Notes: generated from the letters alone by a model not told the origin. DNA of 64,000 bases from Pueribacillus theae (GCF_003097615.1 NZ_QCZG01000016.1:1-64000), one strand, 5' to 3'. Counted from the stretch's first letter, positions 18,909 to 28,049 are shown. Translations and numbers: made by a program.

Positions 18909-20900
18909 TCATTCCTTTTTCAATTCCTCTTTCACAGAAATGCCGTGCTGCTTAATCCATCGGTATAGCGTACTTGTCGACACTTGCAGCTTTTCCGCTG
19001 CCTCGGCAACACTCGCGCTCTCCCTTAGAGCCCAAATGATTGATTCCTTTTCTGCTTTTTTCGTAAATACTTTATGGATTGGCATTTCTTCTTTCGTTAC
19101 GATTAGCTGTTCTTTGAGATAGAACGGCAAATGTTCGGCAGTTACAACTCTATCTTCGCACATGACATCAATATGTTCTAAAACGTTTTGGAGTTCACGA
19201 ACGTTTCCAGGCCAGTCATATTTGTAAAATTCGTTTAAAAGCGAGGGTGACATTGTTTTTTCCGGCAAAAACTTTTCGATAAATTGTGTAAAATCTTCCG
19301 TTCTTTCTCTTAAAGGAGGGATTGTCAGGGAAAGAACATTCAGCCTGTAAAACAAATCAAGGCGAAATTTATTTTCTTTTGCCATGAGAAATAAATCTTT
19401 GTTGGTAGCGGCTATGACACGAATATCTAAAGGTTTTGGATTATTGGAGCCAACGGGTGTTACTTCTTTTTCTTCAAGCACCCTTAGTAAATGAGCCTGC
19501 AAATCTAAAGGCATATCTCCAATTTCATCGAGAAATATTGTTCCGCCATTGGCCGCTTCAAACTTGCCTTTTTTTCCGCCTTTTACCGCACCTGTAAATG
19601 AACCTTCTTCATAGCCAAAGAGCTCGCTCGCGATTAATTCTTTTGGAATTCCCGCGCAATTTACCGCTATAAAAGGACCGTCTTTCCGTGAGCTAGCATT
19701 ATGAATCGCTTGGGCAAATAGTTCTTTCCCTGTTCCACTTTCACCAGAGATTAAGATGCTTTTATCTGTTTTTGCCATTTTCTTTGCTAATTGAATCGTA
19801 TGTAAAAACTTATCACTTTTGCCAATCAATGACGAGAATTGGTATTTGGCAGCAATTTGTTCACGTACGCCAGAAGTCAACTCTTTCTTTAAAATCAGAA
19901 TGATGCCCAAGCATTCCTCATTGACAGTAATTCTCCTTGCGGTGAACAAAATCGTAAATTTCTCTTTGGAAGGGATATTCAGTTCTTTTTTAGTAATAAT
20001 GTCGTTGCCATTTATTGTTTCCTGAATGGAACGGAGCAGTGGTTTCAAATAATCGAATTCTTTCAGCACATTTTTGTAGCATGAAGTTGTTGGAACTTTT
20101 AAAAGGTGGGCGGCGACAGCATTCAACTTTACAATTTCACCATATCGATTAACAATGACCAGGCCGTCCGAAATCGAGTCCATCGCAGCACTGAAATAAT
20201 TATTTAAAAGATACTTTTCCTTTTCCAATCCTTGTTGATGGATTAATTGCATGATCGTGTTGGCAGCAGTTGTAATCAACCCCAAAGAATGGGGATGGGC
20301 CGATTTATAATATCCAACAAGGGTTATCACGCCGATCAATTCATTGGAAAAGGGATCCATAATTGGGGCGCTTGAACAATTAGCCTCATGCCAAGCTAGA
20401 CAGTAATGTTCGGCAGAAAAGACTTGAATGGGTCTCTTTTCATTTATCGCCAAACCTATGGCATTCGTTCCTGTAACTTCTTCTCTCATATCTACGCCGA
20501 CTTTAAAATTAACAGAAGCTGCCGACACGGCAATTTCACTATCGCCGAATAATTCCAGAACGACCCCGTCACGATCAGAAAAAGCCAGTACACTATCTGT
20601 CCCTTTCACAATTTCATAAAGGTCATCCATGAAGGGACGAATTAAATGCAATAGTTCTTTGTTTTTATTAATTCTTTCTGCAATGACTTTTCCTTTATAT
20701 ACTACAGGCGCTTCCTGGTTATTTGGATTTATGCCGTGGCGCTGGGATCTCTTCCAAGAACGCATAATAATATACCTGACTTGTCCGAGATCAATCCCTT
20801 TTTGAAAATAATTGAACCATGCCCGTTTTGTTGACATCGCCTTTGAAGAAATGTCTTGAGAAGGTTGGGAAAGACTTTTAAATAAAAATACATTCGACAT
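18909..20900 (-). CDS. acoR: Sigma-54-dependent activator, AcoR-like
   Basis: Enhancer-binding protein that should activate the upstream acetoin-type operon with RNA polymerase-sigma-54. Domains: N-terminal ligand-sensing GAF-type region (about 50-200), PAS-like segment (about 230-300), AAA+ domain (about 345-580) with Walker A GESGTGKE, Walker B GGTIFLDEIGD and an R-finger region, then a Fis-type helix-turn-helix at the C-terminus (AEAAEKLQVSTSTLYRWI). The sigma-54 contact loop reads GSFTGA rather than GAFTGA. Length 663 (B. subtilis AcoR about 605). GGAGGAG precedes ATG at 20900. It lies directly after acoC, as in B. subtilis, with a strong hairpin between. The effector is inferred, not shown. 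Confidence 0.85.
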   Translation of the reverse strand: MSNVFLFKSLSQPSQDISSKAMSTKRAWFNYFQKGIDLGQVRYIIMRSWKRSQRHGINPNNQEAPVVYKGKVIAERINKNKELLHLIRPFMDDLYEIVKGTDSVLAFSDRDGVVLELFGDSEIAVSAASVNFKVGVDMREEVTGTNAIGLAINEKRPIQVFSAEHYCLAWHEANCSSAPIMDPFSNELIGVITLVGYYKSAHPHSLGLITTAANTIMQLIHQQGLEKEKYLLNNYFSAAMDSISDGLVIVNRYGEIVKLNAVAAHLLKVPTTSCYKNVLKEFDYLKPLLRSIQETINGNDIITKKELNIPSKEKFTILFTARRITVNEECLGIILILKKELTSGVREQIAAKYQFSSLIGKSDKFLHTIQLAKKMAKTDKSILISGESGTGKELFAQAIHNASSRKDGPFIAVNCAGIPKELIASELFGYEEGSFTGAVKGGKKGKFEAANGGTIFLDEIGDMPLDLQAHLLRVLEEKEVTPVGSNNPKPLDIRVIAATNKDLFLMAKENKFRLDLFYRLNVLSLTIPPLRERTEDFTQFIEKFLPEKTMSPSLLNEFYKYDWPGNVRELQNVLEHIDVMCEDRVVTAEHLPFYLKEQLIVTKEEMPIHKVFTKKAEKESIIWALRESASVAEAAEKLQVSTSTLYRWIKQHGISVKEELKKE

Positions 20901-20961
20901 GCTGCCAACTCCTCCAAAAAGAAAAACTAATTTTTGTTCCCGCTTATTCCTGTGAACCGAG

Positions 20962-20986
20962 AATAGGGAACCGCCGGTTCCCTATT
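20962..20986. other. Perfect hairpin between acoC and acoR
   Basis: AATAGGGAACCG, one base, CGGTTCCCTATT: a 12-bp stem overlapping the acoC stop codon. No T tract follows on the minus strand, so it is more likely an mRNA-processing or attenuating element than a full terminator, allowing lower acoR expression. Confidence 0.7.
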
Positions 20987-22142
20987 ACTCTACTTCTTCA
21001 ATCGTTAAGTTCTCTAAAGCATTCTTCAATTCGTTCGTAAATTTCGCTCCGGCTACCCCATCAATAAAACGGTGATCGTAACAAATGGATAATTTCATCA
21101 TTGGTTTCACAACAATCTCATCGTTTTCATCCACCACGGGAGTTTTTTGTATTGCCCCAGCAAAAACAATCGTTGACTGGGGGATATTTATGATTGGCGT
21201 ACCTGATTCGATCCCCAAACTCCCTAAGTTTGAGACTGTAATTGTACCTCCAGAAAAGTCATCAGGGGACAGTTGGTTCGCTTCGGCTTCTTCAGACAAT
21301 TGTTTGATTGCTTTTGAAATTTCATCGACTCCTTTTTTGTTTACTTCCTTCACAACCGGTACAACTAACCCCTGTTTGGAAGACACCGCGACTGATATGT
21401 TTACCTCTTTAAAAACTAATATTTTATTATCCTCTAGCTTACTATTTACTATGGGGTATTTGTCAGCGATCGTGCCTACCGTTTTGACGAGAAGATCATT
21501 TATTGTTACTCCATCCAGCTTTGATTTTACTTCTAATACCTTTTCCATGTTTACACTGACAATTTGAGTAAATTGTGGAATATTTCTCCAACTGTTTAAC
21601 ATATTTTTTGACATTTCTCTCTTAATATTATTCAATTCAATTGTTTCCCTAAATTCGTTCCCTTGTGAACGAATTGAACTAGCATTTCGAATATCCTCTT
21701 CTGTAATCATACCTCCCTTTCCAGTTCCAGTGACAGAATCTAGAGAAACGCCCAATTCTTTGGCCAATTTCCTGACCCTTGGCATAACTTTTCCTGACGG
21801 TTTCGGGCGGTCTGATCCTGCATTATTTAGAGAATCGGCGGGCTCTTCGCTATTTTCCCTTATGGATGGGGCTTGTTTTTCATATTTGCTTAAATCAATC
21901 ACTTCGTCCGGTTCCCCTATAATTGCGATGACTTCGTTTATCGGGACTTCGATTTCTTCTTGGATGAGTATTTTTTTAAGTACACCTGATACTTGCGCTT
22001 CAATTTCCACTGTTGATTTTTCTGTTTCCAATACAAATAGTTCTTCGCCTTTCTCGACGTAATCTCCTTCTTCTTTTAACCATTCAGCAATTTTCCCTGA
22101 CTGCATGGTCACCCCTAAACGAGGCATTTTTACTTCGTTCAT
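20985..22142 (-). CDS. acoC: Dihydrolipoamide acyltransferase (E2), acetoin dehydrogenase type
   Basis: Core E2 of a 2-oxo-acid/acetoin dehydrogenase complex; moves the acetyl group from E1-bound TPP via lipoyl-lysine to CoA. Domains: lipoyl domain 1-78 with Lys42 in LETEKSTVE, peripheral-subunit-binding domain about 125-160 (MPRVRKLAKELGV and GKGGMITEEDI), catalytic domain about 170-385 with the active-site CYDHRFIDGVAG. Length 385 (B. subtilis AcoC 398). Start ATG at 22142 follows AGGGGTGG; an in-frame TTG further up is rejected. It comes after acoB. No E3 gene is present in this operon, so the complex must use an E3 encoded elsewhere. Confidence 0.88.
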   Translation of the reverse strand: MNEVKMPRLGVTMQSGKIAEWLKEEGDYVEKGEELFVLETEKSTVEIEAQVSGVLKKILIQEEIEVPINEVIAIIGEPDEVIDLSKYEKQAPSIRENSEEPADSLNNAGSDRPKPSGKVMPRVRKLAKELGVSLDSVTGTGKGGMITEEDIRNASSIRSQGNEFRETIELNNIKREMSKNMLNSWRNIPQFTQIVSVNMEKVLEVKSKLDGVTINDLLVKTVGTIADKYPIVNSKLEDNKILVFKEVNISVAVSSKQGLVVPVVKEVNKKGVDEISKAIKQLSEEAEANQLSPDDFSGGTITVSNLGSLGIESGTPIINIPQSTIVFAGAIQKTPVVDENDEIVVKPMMKLSICYDHRFIDGVAGAKFTNELKNALENLTIEEVE

Positions 22143-22182
22143 TTTCCCACCCCTGTCCAATCTTTTTTTTATTCAGATAAAC

Positions 22183-23160
22183 TTAATATTCCATTAATTC
22201 CATCACCGTATCAATAATTTGTTGTTCACTCGGGCGATAGAATTGTTCTAAATGTAGACTTTGGGCAATCGGAACATCTGGACCTCCAATTCTCCTAACA
22301 GGTGCCTGTAAGTCAAAAATTGCTTCTTCGGATATTTGAGCGGCCAATTCCGCACCTGATCCCCCTGTTTTTGGTTCTTCGTGTACAATGAGTACACGGC
22401 CTGTTTTCCGAACTGATCCTAATATCGTTTCTTTATCAAGTGGGGCTAATGTTCTTGGATCAACGACTTCAACTTCGATTCCTTCCTTGCTTAAAGATTC
22501 AGCTGCATCTAAAGCAGTATGAACTTGAAGAGCTGTTGCAATAATTGTTACATCTGATCCTTCTCTTTTTACATCCGCTTGGCCTAAAGGTATGAGATAT
22601 TCCTCTTCAGGCACTTCACCTTTTAAGTCATACAAGACTTTATGTTCGAAGAAAAGGACAGCATTATTATCTCGTATGGCTGTTTTAAGTAAACCTTTAG
22701 CATCGTATGGGGTGGAGGGAATGGCAATGTGTAGTCCCGGCCCATGCATAAATAATGCTTGAGGACTTTGTGAATGTTCGGGTCCTGCTCCTCCAGCAAT
22801 ACCAATTGGCAATCTTAGTGTAACCGGGACTTCCATCGACCCACCATGCATATAGCGCCATTTACCTAATTTATTAAATATTTCATCAAATGCGATGCCT
22901 ACAAAATCGCCAAACTGTAATTCCGGTATCGGGCGCAAACCTGTAATTGCCATACCTAATGCCGCTCCCACAATGGTTGATTCCGCAATGGGTGTATCGA
23001 ATACACGTTTATTCCCAAACTTCTCATACAATCCTTTTGTAACTGCATTAATTCCACCAAATTTGCCAACGTCTTCGCCAAATAATACCGTTTTTTCATC
23101 GCGTTCCATTTCTTCGGATAATGCTTCCAAAATTGCTGCACGCATTGTTAATGTTCTCAT
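22183..23160 (-). CDS. acoB: TPP-dependent E1 component, beta subunit
   Basis: Beta subunit of the heterotetrameric E1 that cleaves acetoin (or a related 2-oxo substrate). Typical E1-beta features: MRAAILEALSEEMERDEKTV at the start, VLFGEDVGKFGG, PIAESTIVGAALG, PELQFGDFVG and a C-terminal HEEPKTGGSGAELA. Length 325 against about 342 for AcoB. Start ATG at 23160, 13 bases after the acoA stop, follows AAAGGGG; longer in-frame starts would overlap acoA. Pairing with acoA and E2 is certain. The exact substrate is inferred from the neighbouring butanediol-type dehydrogenase and regulator. Confidence 0.88.
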   Translation of the reverse strand: MRTLTMRAAILEALSEEMERDEKTVLFGEDVGKFGGINAVTKGLYEKFGNKRVFDTPIAESTIVGAALGMAITGLRPIPELQFGDFVGIAFDEIFNKLGKWRYMHGGSMEVPVTLRLPIGIAGGAGPEHSQSPQALFMHGPGLHIAIPSTPYDAKGLLKTAIRDNNAVLFFEHKVLYDLKGEVPEEEYLIPLGQADVKREGSDVTIIATALQVHTALDAAESLSKEGIEVEVVDPRTLAPLDKETILGSVRKTGRVLIVHEEPKTGGSGAELAAQISEEAIFDLQAPVRRIGGPDVPIAQSLHLEQFYRPSEQQIIDTVMELMEY

Positions 23161-23173
23161 CGTTTCATCCCCT

Positions 23174-24178
23174 TTAAGCAAATAGTCCTTCAAAAATTCT
23201 TTCCCTACCCGGTAGTGGTGCGGATTCAGCCGTCTTAATAGCTTTTTGGATTTCATGATCTACTTGCTCATCTATTTTTGAAAAATCGTTCTCTGAACAA
23301 ATATTGTTTTCAAGTAATCGTTTCTTAAAATTCTTAATCGGATCCCTTTTTTCTTTCCATTCTTTTACTACCTCGGGATCAACATAATCGTATGGATCTC
23401 CCTCAAAATGCCCACGATGTCGGAACGTCTTTGCTTCTATAAAAGTTGGGCCTTCGCCTTTCCTTGCTCTTTCGATTGCTTCCTTGGCAACTTCATGCAT
23501 CAACAGAACATCATTCCCATCCACAACACAATTCGGGATCCCATAACCATCAGCCCAATCAGCGATATGTTCTTTCACAGCATGCATTTCTGAAGTATGA
23601 CAAGAAATGGCATACTCATTGTTTTCACAAATATAAATAATCGGCAACTCATATATCCCCGCCCAATTTAACGAACCATGCAACGGCTCTCTTGCTGCTG
23701 CGCCATCACCAAAATAACAAACAGTGACTCGATCAGTACCTTGGAATTTTGCTGAATAAGCAGTGCCTACAGCAATATTAAATTGGGAGCCAATTGTACC
23801 GGCTTGACCTAATACTCCTCTTGAGACATCTGCACTATGCACGATTCCCGCTCCCAGACCTCTTGTTGTCCCTTCAACTGTACCCAAAAAATCACCGTAC
23901 AATTTAGAAAGTGGTACCCCTTTTGCAATTTTTTGATTGCATCCACGGTGATTGTAATAAAGATAATCTTCATCACGAAGGTTGTGCACTATTGAACCTG
24001 CCGACAGTCCTTCCGATCCGATACCGGAATGATAGAAACCAGACACTTTCCCTTCGTGCATCAATTGAATGAGATTTTCATCAAACTTTCTGATTTTTAC
24101 CATTGTACGGTAAAACGCCATTAAATTTTCCTTACTATAATCTCTTAAATTAATTTCTTTTTGATAAATTTCAGCCAT
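23174..24178 (-). CDS. acoA: TPP-dependent E1 component, alpha subunit
   Basis: Alpha subunit of the E1 dehydrogenase; binds thiamine diphosphate. The TPP motif starts GDGAA in CYFGDGAAAREP (about residue 175) and ends with ICENNEYAIS about 30 residues later; the phosphorylation-loop-like FRHRGHFEGDP is present. Length 334 (AcoA 333). Start ATG at 24178 follows GAGGTG. First of the acoA-acoB-acoC block, 92 bases after the SDR gene. Acetoin is favoured over pyruvate or branched 2-oxo acids because of the gene neighbours and the length match, but this is inference. Confidence 0.88.
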   Translation of the reverse strand: MAEIYQKEINLRDYSKENLMAFYRTMVKIRKFDENLIQLMHEGKVSGFYHSGIGSEGLSAGSIVHNLRDEDYLYYNHRGCNQKIAKGVPLSKLYGDFLGTVEGTTRGLGAGIVHSADVSRGVLGQAGTIGSQFNIAVGTAYSAKFQGTDRVTVCYFGDGAAAREPLHGSLNWAGIYELPIIYICENNEYAISCHTSEMHAVKEHIADWADGYGIPNCVVDGNDVLLMHEVAKEAIERARKGEGPTFIEAKTFRHRGHFEGDPYDYVDPEVVKEWKEKRDPIKNFKKRLLENNICSENDFSKIDEQVDHEIQKAIKTAESAPLPGRERIFEGLFA

Positions 24179-24270
24179 TATTAATCACCTCATACTTTTA
24201 TTTACGTGATTTTCCATTCATTAAAATTTCTGTAAAAATATGACACGATGACCTTATCAAATGAATAACG

Positions 24271-25038
24271 CTATACAACGCTCCAACCACCGTCTACCGG
24301 CATAATTAAACCTGTCACATAGCTAGATTCATCAGATGCTAAAAACAAAGCCGCATAAGCAATTTCTTCCGGTTTTCCGACTCTACCAAGCGGACCCGCT
24401 TCATAGTTTTTGGAAACTTCGGGATTTTTTAATGCATCGGCAATCATCGGTGTATCGATGGCTCCCGGACAAATGCAATTCACGCGAATATTATATTTGC
24501 CGTAATCGACTGCCATGACTCTCGTTAAAGCAACAACCCCTCCTTTCGCTGCCGTATAAGCATCAGCTCCTGTTACACCGAGCACCCCGTTTAATGAAGA
24601 ATTGTTGACGATATTTCCGCTTTTTTGCTTGATCATCACGGGTAACACATATTTTGACATTAGATAAGCCCCATTTAAGTTAATACCGAGAATGTCATTC
24701 CAATCTTTCAAAGGCGTTTCCAATAACGGAGCCATTTTGTATTTGGAGCTTGAGGAAAAGCCTATACCGGCATTGTTAAATAAAATATCAATTCTCCCGT
24801 ACATATCTACTACTTGATCAACTAATAGGGTGACGTTGGATTCATCGGAGATATCTGTTTGAATAAAGACGGCCTCATTGCCGGCATCGACGATTTCTTG
24901 TTCCATTCGTTTCCCTGCTTCTTCATTCCATTCGGCAATAACAACTTTTGCTCCTTCTTTCGCAAATAACTTTGCTGAAGCTTTACCTTGTCCGCTACCT
25001 GCTCCTGTTATAATAGCCACTTTCCCTTCTAATCTCAT
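24271..25038 (-). CDS. Short-chain dehydrogenase/reductase
   Basis: Classical SDR of 255 residues. Motifs: TGAGSGQGKASAKL (cofactor, residues about 12-25), NNAG in LFNNAGIGF, catalytic Ser region NNSSLNGVLG, YTAAKGG (Tyr-x3-Lys) and PGAIDTP. Between the butanediol-type dehydrogenase and acoA, so it probably reduces or oxidises acetoin, diacetyl or a related alcohol; the substrate is unproven. Start ATG at 25038 follows AAGGAGG; an upstream ATG at 25053 contains that site and is rejected. Confidence 0.85.
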   Translation of the reverse strand: MRLEGKVAIITGAGSGQGKASAKLFAKEGAKVVIAEWNEEAGKRMEQEIVDAGNEAVFIQTDISDESNVTLLVDQVVDMYGRIDILFNNAGIGFSSSSKYKMAPLLETPLKDWNDILGINLNGAYLMSKYVLPVMIKQKSGNIVNNSSLNGVLGVTGADAYTAAKGGVVALTRVMAVDYGKYNIRVNCICPGAIDTPMIADALKNPEVSKNYEAGPLGRVGKPEEIAYAALFLASDESSYVTGLIMPVDGGWSVV

Positions 25039-25072
25039 CGTTTCCTCCTTCATTCATTGAAAATTTTTCTTC

Positions 25073-26119
25073 TTAATATTGAGGCGTTACTAACACCTTT
25101 ACGGACACCTGCGCGTTTTGTTGGATTCTGAAAGCTTCTTCAATTTTTTCCAATGGATAGTTATGGGTAACCAAATTATCAAGGTTCACTTTTTTATTTT
25201 TTAATAGGTTAATTGCTTCAGCCATATGAGAGCCTAACACACCAATAATTTTGGGAGCCTTATGAACGATTCTCATAACATTTGCATCCACTGGCTTATC
25301 CGGCAAGGCGACAAGTGCTATTGTTCCCCTGCTTCTCACTGCTTCAAGTGCCTGGGAGAACGTATCATTTATCCCCGCACATTCAACAACTAAATCAGCC
25401 ATTCCACCTACTCCGAAGTGATAGGGGCCTTCTCCCCACATGTCTTGTATTTGGTCAATCACATTGTCTTTCAAAGGATTAATTGCCTTATCAGCACCAT
25501 AAGATAGTTCTCTTCGAAGGTTTGAAGGTTCTGATATGGCTACTTCATATCCGTGAACATTTTTCAATATTTGGGCTACCATATTTCCAATGAAGCCGTT
25601 GCCTAGTACTAGCGCTTTCCGATAGGTTGGATCATGAGTTTGCTGTACGGTTTGCGCAGCCACTCCAAGCGGCTCAATAGATGCAGCCTCCTCGTCCGTT
25701 ATTTCATCCGGAACTAGAAAAATGTTTTGGTTGATAGCTGCGTTTTCTATCTTTACATATTCGGCAAACGCACCGGGCCGGCCATAACCAGTCCCCGTTT
25801 TAAATAATTCTGGGCAATAGATAAAATCGTTCGTTTTGCACCAGTGGCATTCCCCACAGAAATTAGCGGCAAATCCGACTGCTCGCTGTCCAACCGTAAC
25901 GCCTTGGACATTTTTTCCAACTTCAACTACTTCACCTACAAATTCATGTCCCATCACTTGATCATGATTCACAAAGTCACCCGTCCGAAATGTGTGTAAA
26001 TCCGATCCACAGATGCCGCAAGCAATCACTCGCAGTACCACATCATTTTCAGCACAGTCAGGATCTGGTATTGAACAGACTTCTAGAGAACCAGGGCCTT
26101 TAAAAACAGCAGCTTTCAT
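25073..26119 (-). CDS. Zinc-dependent alcohol dehydrogenase, (R,R)-butanediol dehydrogenase-like
   Basis: Medium-chain zinc alcohol dehydrogenase, 348 residues. Catalytic zinc ligands in ACGICGSDLHTF and GHEFVGEV; the structural zinc loop is CGECHWCKTNDFIYC with all four Cys. The NAD-binding GNGFIGNMVAQ motif lies near residue 170. In context it would oxidise 2,3-butanediol to acetoin, which the acoABC complex then cleaves. Start ATG at 26119 follows AAGGAG. It lies just downstream of a decayed acyl-CoA synthetase gene. Confidence 0.82.
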   Translation of the reverse strand: MKAAVFKGPGSLEVCSIPDPDCAENDVVLRVIACGICGSDLHTFRTGDFVNHDQVMGHEFVGEVVEVGKNVQGVTVGQRAVGFAANFCGECHWCKTNDFIYCPELFKTGTGYGRPGAFAEYVKIENAAINQNIFLVPDEITDEEAASIEPLGVAAQTVQQTHDPTYRKALVLGNGFIGNMVAQILKNVHGYEVAISEPSNLRRELSYGADKAINPLKDNVIDQIQDMWGEGPYHFGVGGMADLVVECAGINDTFSQALEAVRSRGTIALVALPDKPVDANVMRIVHKAPKIIGVLGSHMAEAINLLKNKKVNLDNLVTHNYPLEKIEEAFRIQQNAQVSVKVLVTPQY

Positions 26120-26130
26120 TTCCTCACTCC

Positions 26131-26366
26131 TTAGATTTTAGAATTCTTCAAATCACTCTTTTTTGAAACCCAATTTCTTAGTTCCCGGCGAAGCACTTTA
26201 CCTGAAGCATTTCTCGGAAGTTCTTCTATAAAAGCAATCGTTGTAGGTTTTTTATAGCTCGCTTTATTACTGACTCTTTTAAAAATTTAGACGCTAATGA
26301 AGAAAATTCCTCTGAAAAAATTAGGATTTTAGATTCTGAGTTAGGAATGTACTTTACTTCCTTGTA
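26131..26366 (-). pseudogene. Remnant of an acyl-CoA synthetase (AMP-binding) gene
   Basis: The minus strand between the MBL gene and the alcohol dehydrogenase encodes the C-terminal end of an AMP-forming synthetase. It reads [20 protein letters not shown], then [11 protein letters not shown], ending in a TAA at 26131-26133, with the catalytic Lys of the A10 motif still present. Upstream in another frame NSESKILIFSEEFSSL resembles an N-terminal piece of the same family. Most of the gene (over 1 kb) is missing and the frames no longer join. The operon thus once held a CoA ligase. Confidence 0.75.
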
Positions 26367-26430
26367 TTGCCTGACTCCAACAAGCTCCGTTTTCAAAATG
26401 AGCTAACCCTTGTTATTGCCAGGAATCTAT

Positions 26431-27078
26431 TTAATCTCTGCTAAATGATTTGACATTCGGAAGGAGATTGTATCTCTTTTCCATTCCTATTGATGTCAAA
26501 TTTCCATGCCCAGGCATAACTTTTATACCATCTTCAAGCGTAAATAATTTATTTCTTATTGATTGTTTTAATTTTTCCCGATTCCCATACGGTACCCCAT
26601 ATGTAATGCCAATTACTCCCTCCATTAATGTGTCCCCGCTAAATAAGTACTGTTCGATTAAGTAGCATGTCCCTCCAGGCGAATGGCCAGGGGTGTGAAT
26701 TGATTTTATCAAATGATTATTCCACTTTATAACCTCCCCCCCATACAGTACGATGTCTGGCCAATTGCAAACAATTGGATTTTTAGATTGATATGACAAG
26801 TTTAAATTTGGTTCAAGCAACCATTGAGCTTCTTCATGGTGAATGGCCACCAAACCTCCTGTCATTTTCCTAATTTCATTCAAACCTGCAATATGGTCAT
26901 GATGTGAATGAGTAAGTAAAATATAATCAACTGTTTTATCTTTTATGTACCTCAAAACGGGTTCTGGGTCTTCTCCCGGATCGATAACTACGCAGTTATT
27001 ATTAATTTTATCTGTAATTACAAAACAATTCGTTTTTAATTGACCTAAAGTAAAACACTTCACTTTTAATGAAGACAT
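26431..27078 (-). CDS. MBL-fold metallo-hydrolase (glyoxalase II-like)
   Basis: 215-residue metallo-beta-lactamase-fold hydrolase. Metal motif THSHHDHIAG (HxHxDH) near residue 61, further ligands in HTPGHSPGG, FSGDT and MPGHG. It resembles small hydroxyacylglutathione-hydrolase-type proteins (YqgX group) that cleave thioesters. Start ATG at 27078 follows GGGAGG. It is the first gene after the -24/-12 promoter at 27162-27178, so it heads the acetoin-type operon. A thioesterase role alongside the former acyl-CoA synthetase would make sense, but that is inference. Confidence 0.82.
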   Translation of the reverse strand: MSSLKVKCFTLGQLKTNCFVITDKINNNCVVIDPGEDPEPVLRYIKDKTVDYILLTHSHHDHIAGLNEIRKMTGGLVAIHHEEAQWLLEPNLNLSYQSKNPIVCNWPDIVLYGGEVIKWNNHLIKSIHTPGHSPGGTCYLIEQYLFSGDTLMEGVIGITYGVPYGNREKLKQSIRNKLFTLEDGIKVMPGHGNLTSIGMEKRYNLLPNVKSFSRD

Positions 27079-27161
27079 AAGCTGGCCTCCCAAAATTCCA
27101 GATGTATAATTTCACCTTTTATTTTTAATAATCACCCCTTACTAATCTACTTGTTTATTAT

Positions 27162-27178
27162 AGCAACTTTCATGCCAA
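27162..27178 (-). promoter_or_regulatory. Sigma-54 (-24/-12) promoter of the acetoin-type operon
   Basis: Minus strand TTGGCATGAAAGTTGCT. The GG and GC dinucleotides are 12 bases apart as required, and TTGGCA-N6-TTGCT matches the RpoN consensus except C to T after TGGCA. It lies about 85 bases before the MBL start. Confidence 0.82.
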
Positions 27179-27282
27179 TATAATTTCTCATCTAATCAGC
27201 TGTTTTCTTTAATATTTTTTCTTAAAAATGAGAAAATGAAAATTAGCGATTTTATTTTCGGGAATTTTTTACACAAATTTTA

Positions 27283-27294
27283 TGACTTGAGTCA
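27283..27294. promoter_or_regulatory. Palindrome upstream of the sigma-54 promoter (possible activator site)
   Basis: TGACT-TG-AGTCA, about 105-115 bases upstream of the -24 box, a usual distance for an enhancer-binding protein site. Only one copy is seen. The link to the AcoR-like protein is inference. Confidence 0.4.
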
Positions 27295-27319
27295 ATTTCT
27301 ATAGTCTTACTAAAACATC

Positions 27320-27351
27320 AAAGCACCCTCCTTCGTAAAGTTGGGTGCTTT
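27320..27351 (-). terminator. Terminator of the YteA-like gene
   Basis: AAAGCACCC pairs with GGGTGCTTT around a 14-base loop just after the stop at 27357. The T run on the minus strand is short. Confidence 0.65.
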
Positions 27352-27356
27352 CTCAG

Positions 27357-28049
27357 TTATTCTCTTTCCTCATACTCTTCATGCTTATCATTCGGCAAGA
27401 CTTTCCGGTTTTTGCCATACCGGTTTGTTGCGACAAGGCTTTCGATGTCTTCGACATACCCGACTCGTTCGTCTGAATTGAGATACATGTCATTGTAATC
27501 TTTAATCTCGTTATCAAAAAGATCTGACGGTGTATCGCTTGTTCCCCACTTTGCCACATCTTGCCATGCATCTTCGGAGTCGTAAGACGTATTTTCATTT
27601 TCATCATTCTCGAAGCCTTCAAAGTTTCCGAATGGTGGTTCTAAGATTTGTTCCTCAACAGGTCTCTGTTTTGCTACTGTTTGATCTCTGCTATGCTCGA
27701 CACATCGAGCTGCTGTAGGGTGTGCTTCGAGCCTTTCTATTGGAATATCCTGTTTACAATCTTCACAAATTCCGTAGGTGCCATTTTTTATTCGTTCAAG
27801 CGCGTCATTAATTTCGTTTAATTCTCTTTCTGTATGTTCATTTAATGCAATGTCTTTTTCCCGGTCAAATAAGATTGTCCCATTATCTGCAGGGTGGTTG
27901 TCATAATTTGAAAGCTCACCCATCGACTCTTTGATCATTTCTTCTTCGGTACCGAAGTGATCGCTTGATTTAAGCAATGTTTCAGTTTCTTTTTTCATCT
28001 CAAGCAATGTTTGGTTAAATTGTTGCAGTTGCTCCGCTGTCAATGCCAT
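27357..28049 (-). CDS. YteA-family TraR/DksA-type zinc-finger protein
   Basis: 230 residues. N-terminal coiled region, then the zinc finger GICEDCKQDIPIERLEAHPT followed by ARCVEH (C-x2-C ... C-x2-H), as in Bacillus YteA/YocK-type proteins; the C-terminal 90 residues are very acidic. DksA-like proteins modulate RNA polymerase, and YteA is linked to stress and sporulation in Bacillus; the role is not established. Start ATG at 28049 follows AAAGGAG, a longer in-frame reading upstream having no site. It follows the exonuclease gene on the same strand after about 95 bases. Confidence 0.85.
   Translation of the reverse strand: MALTAEQLQQFNQTLLEMKKETETLLKSSDHFGTEEEMIKESMGELSNYDNHPADNGTILFDREKDIALNEHTERELNEINDALERIKNGTYGICEDCKQDIPIERLEAHPTAARCVEHSRDQTVAKQRPVEEQILEPPFGNFEGFENDENENTSYDSEDAWQDVAKWGTSDTPSDLFDNEIKDYNDMYLNSDERVGYVEDIESLVATNRYGKNRKVLPNDKHEEYEERE

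Noticed and set aside
18909-27078. acoL (E3) as part of the acetoin-type operon
   Set aside because: No dihydrolipoamide dehydrogenase sequence is present in this operon or elsewhere in the window.
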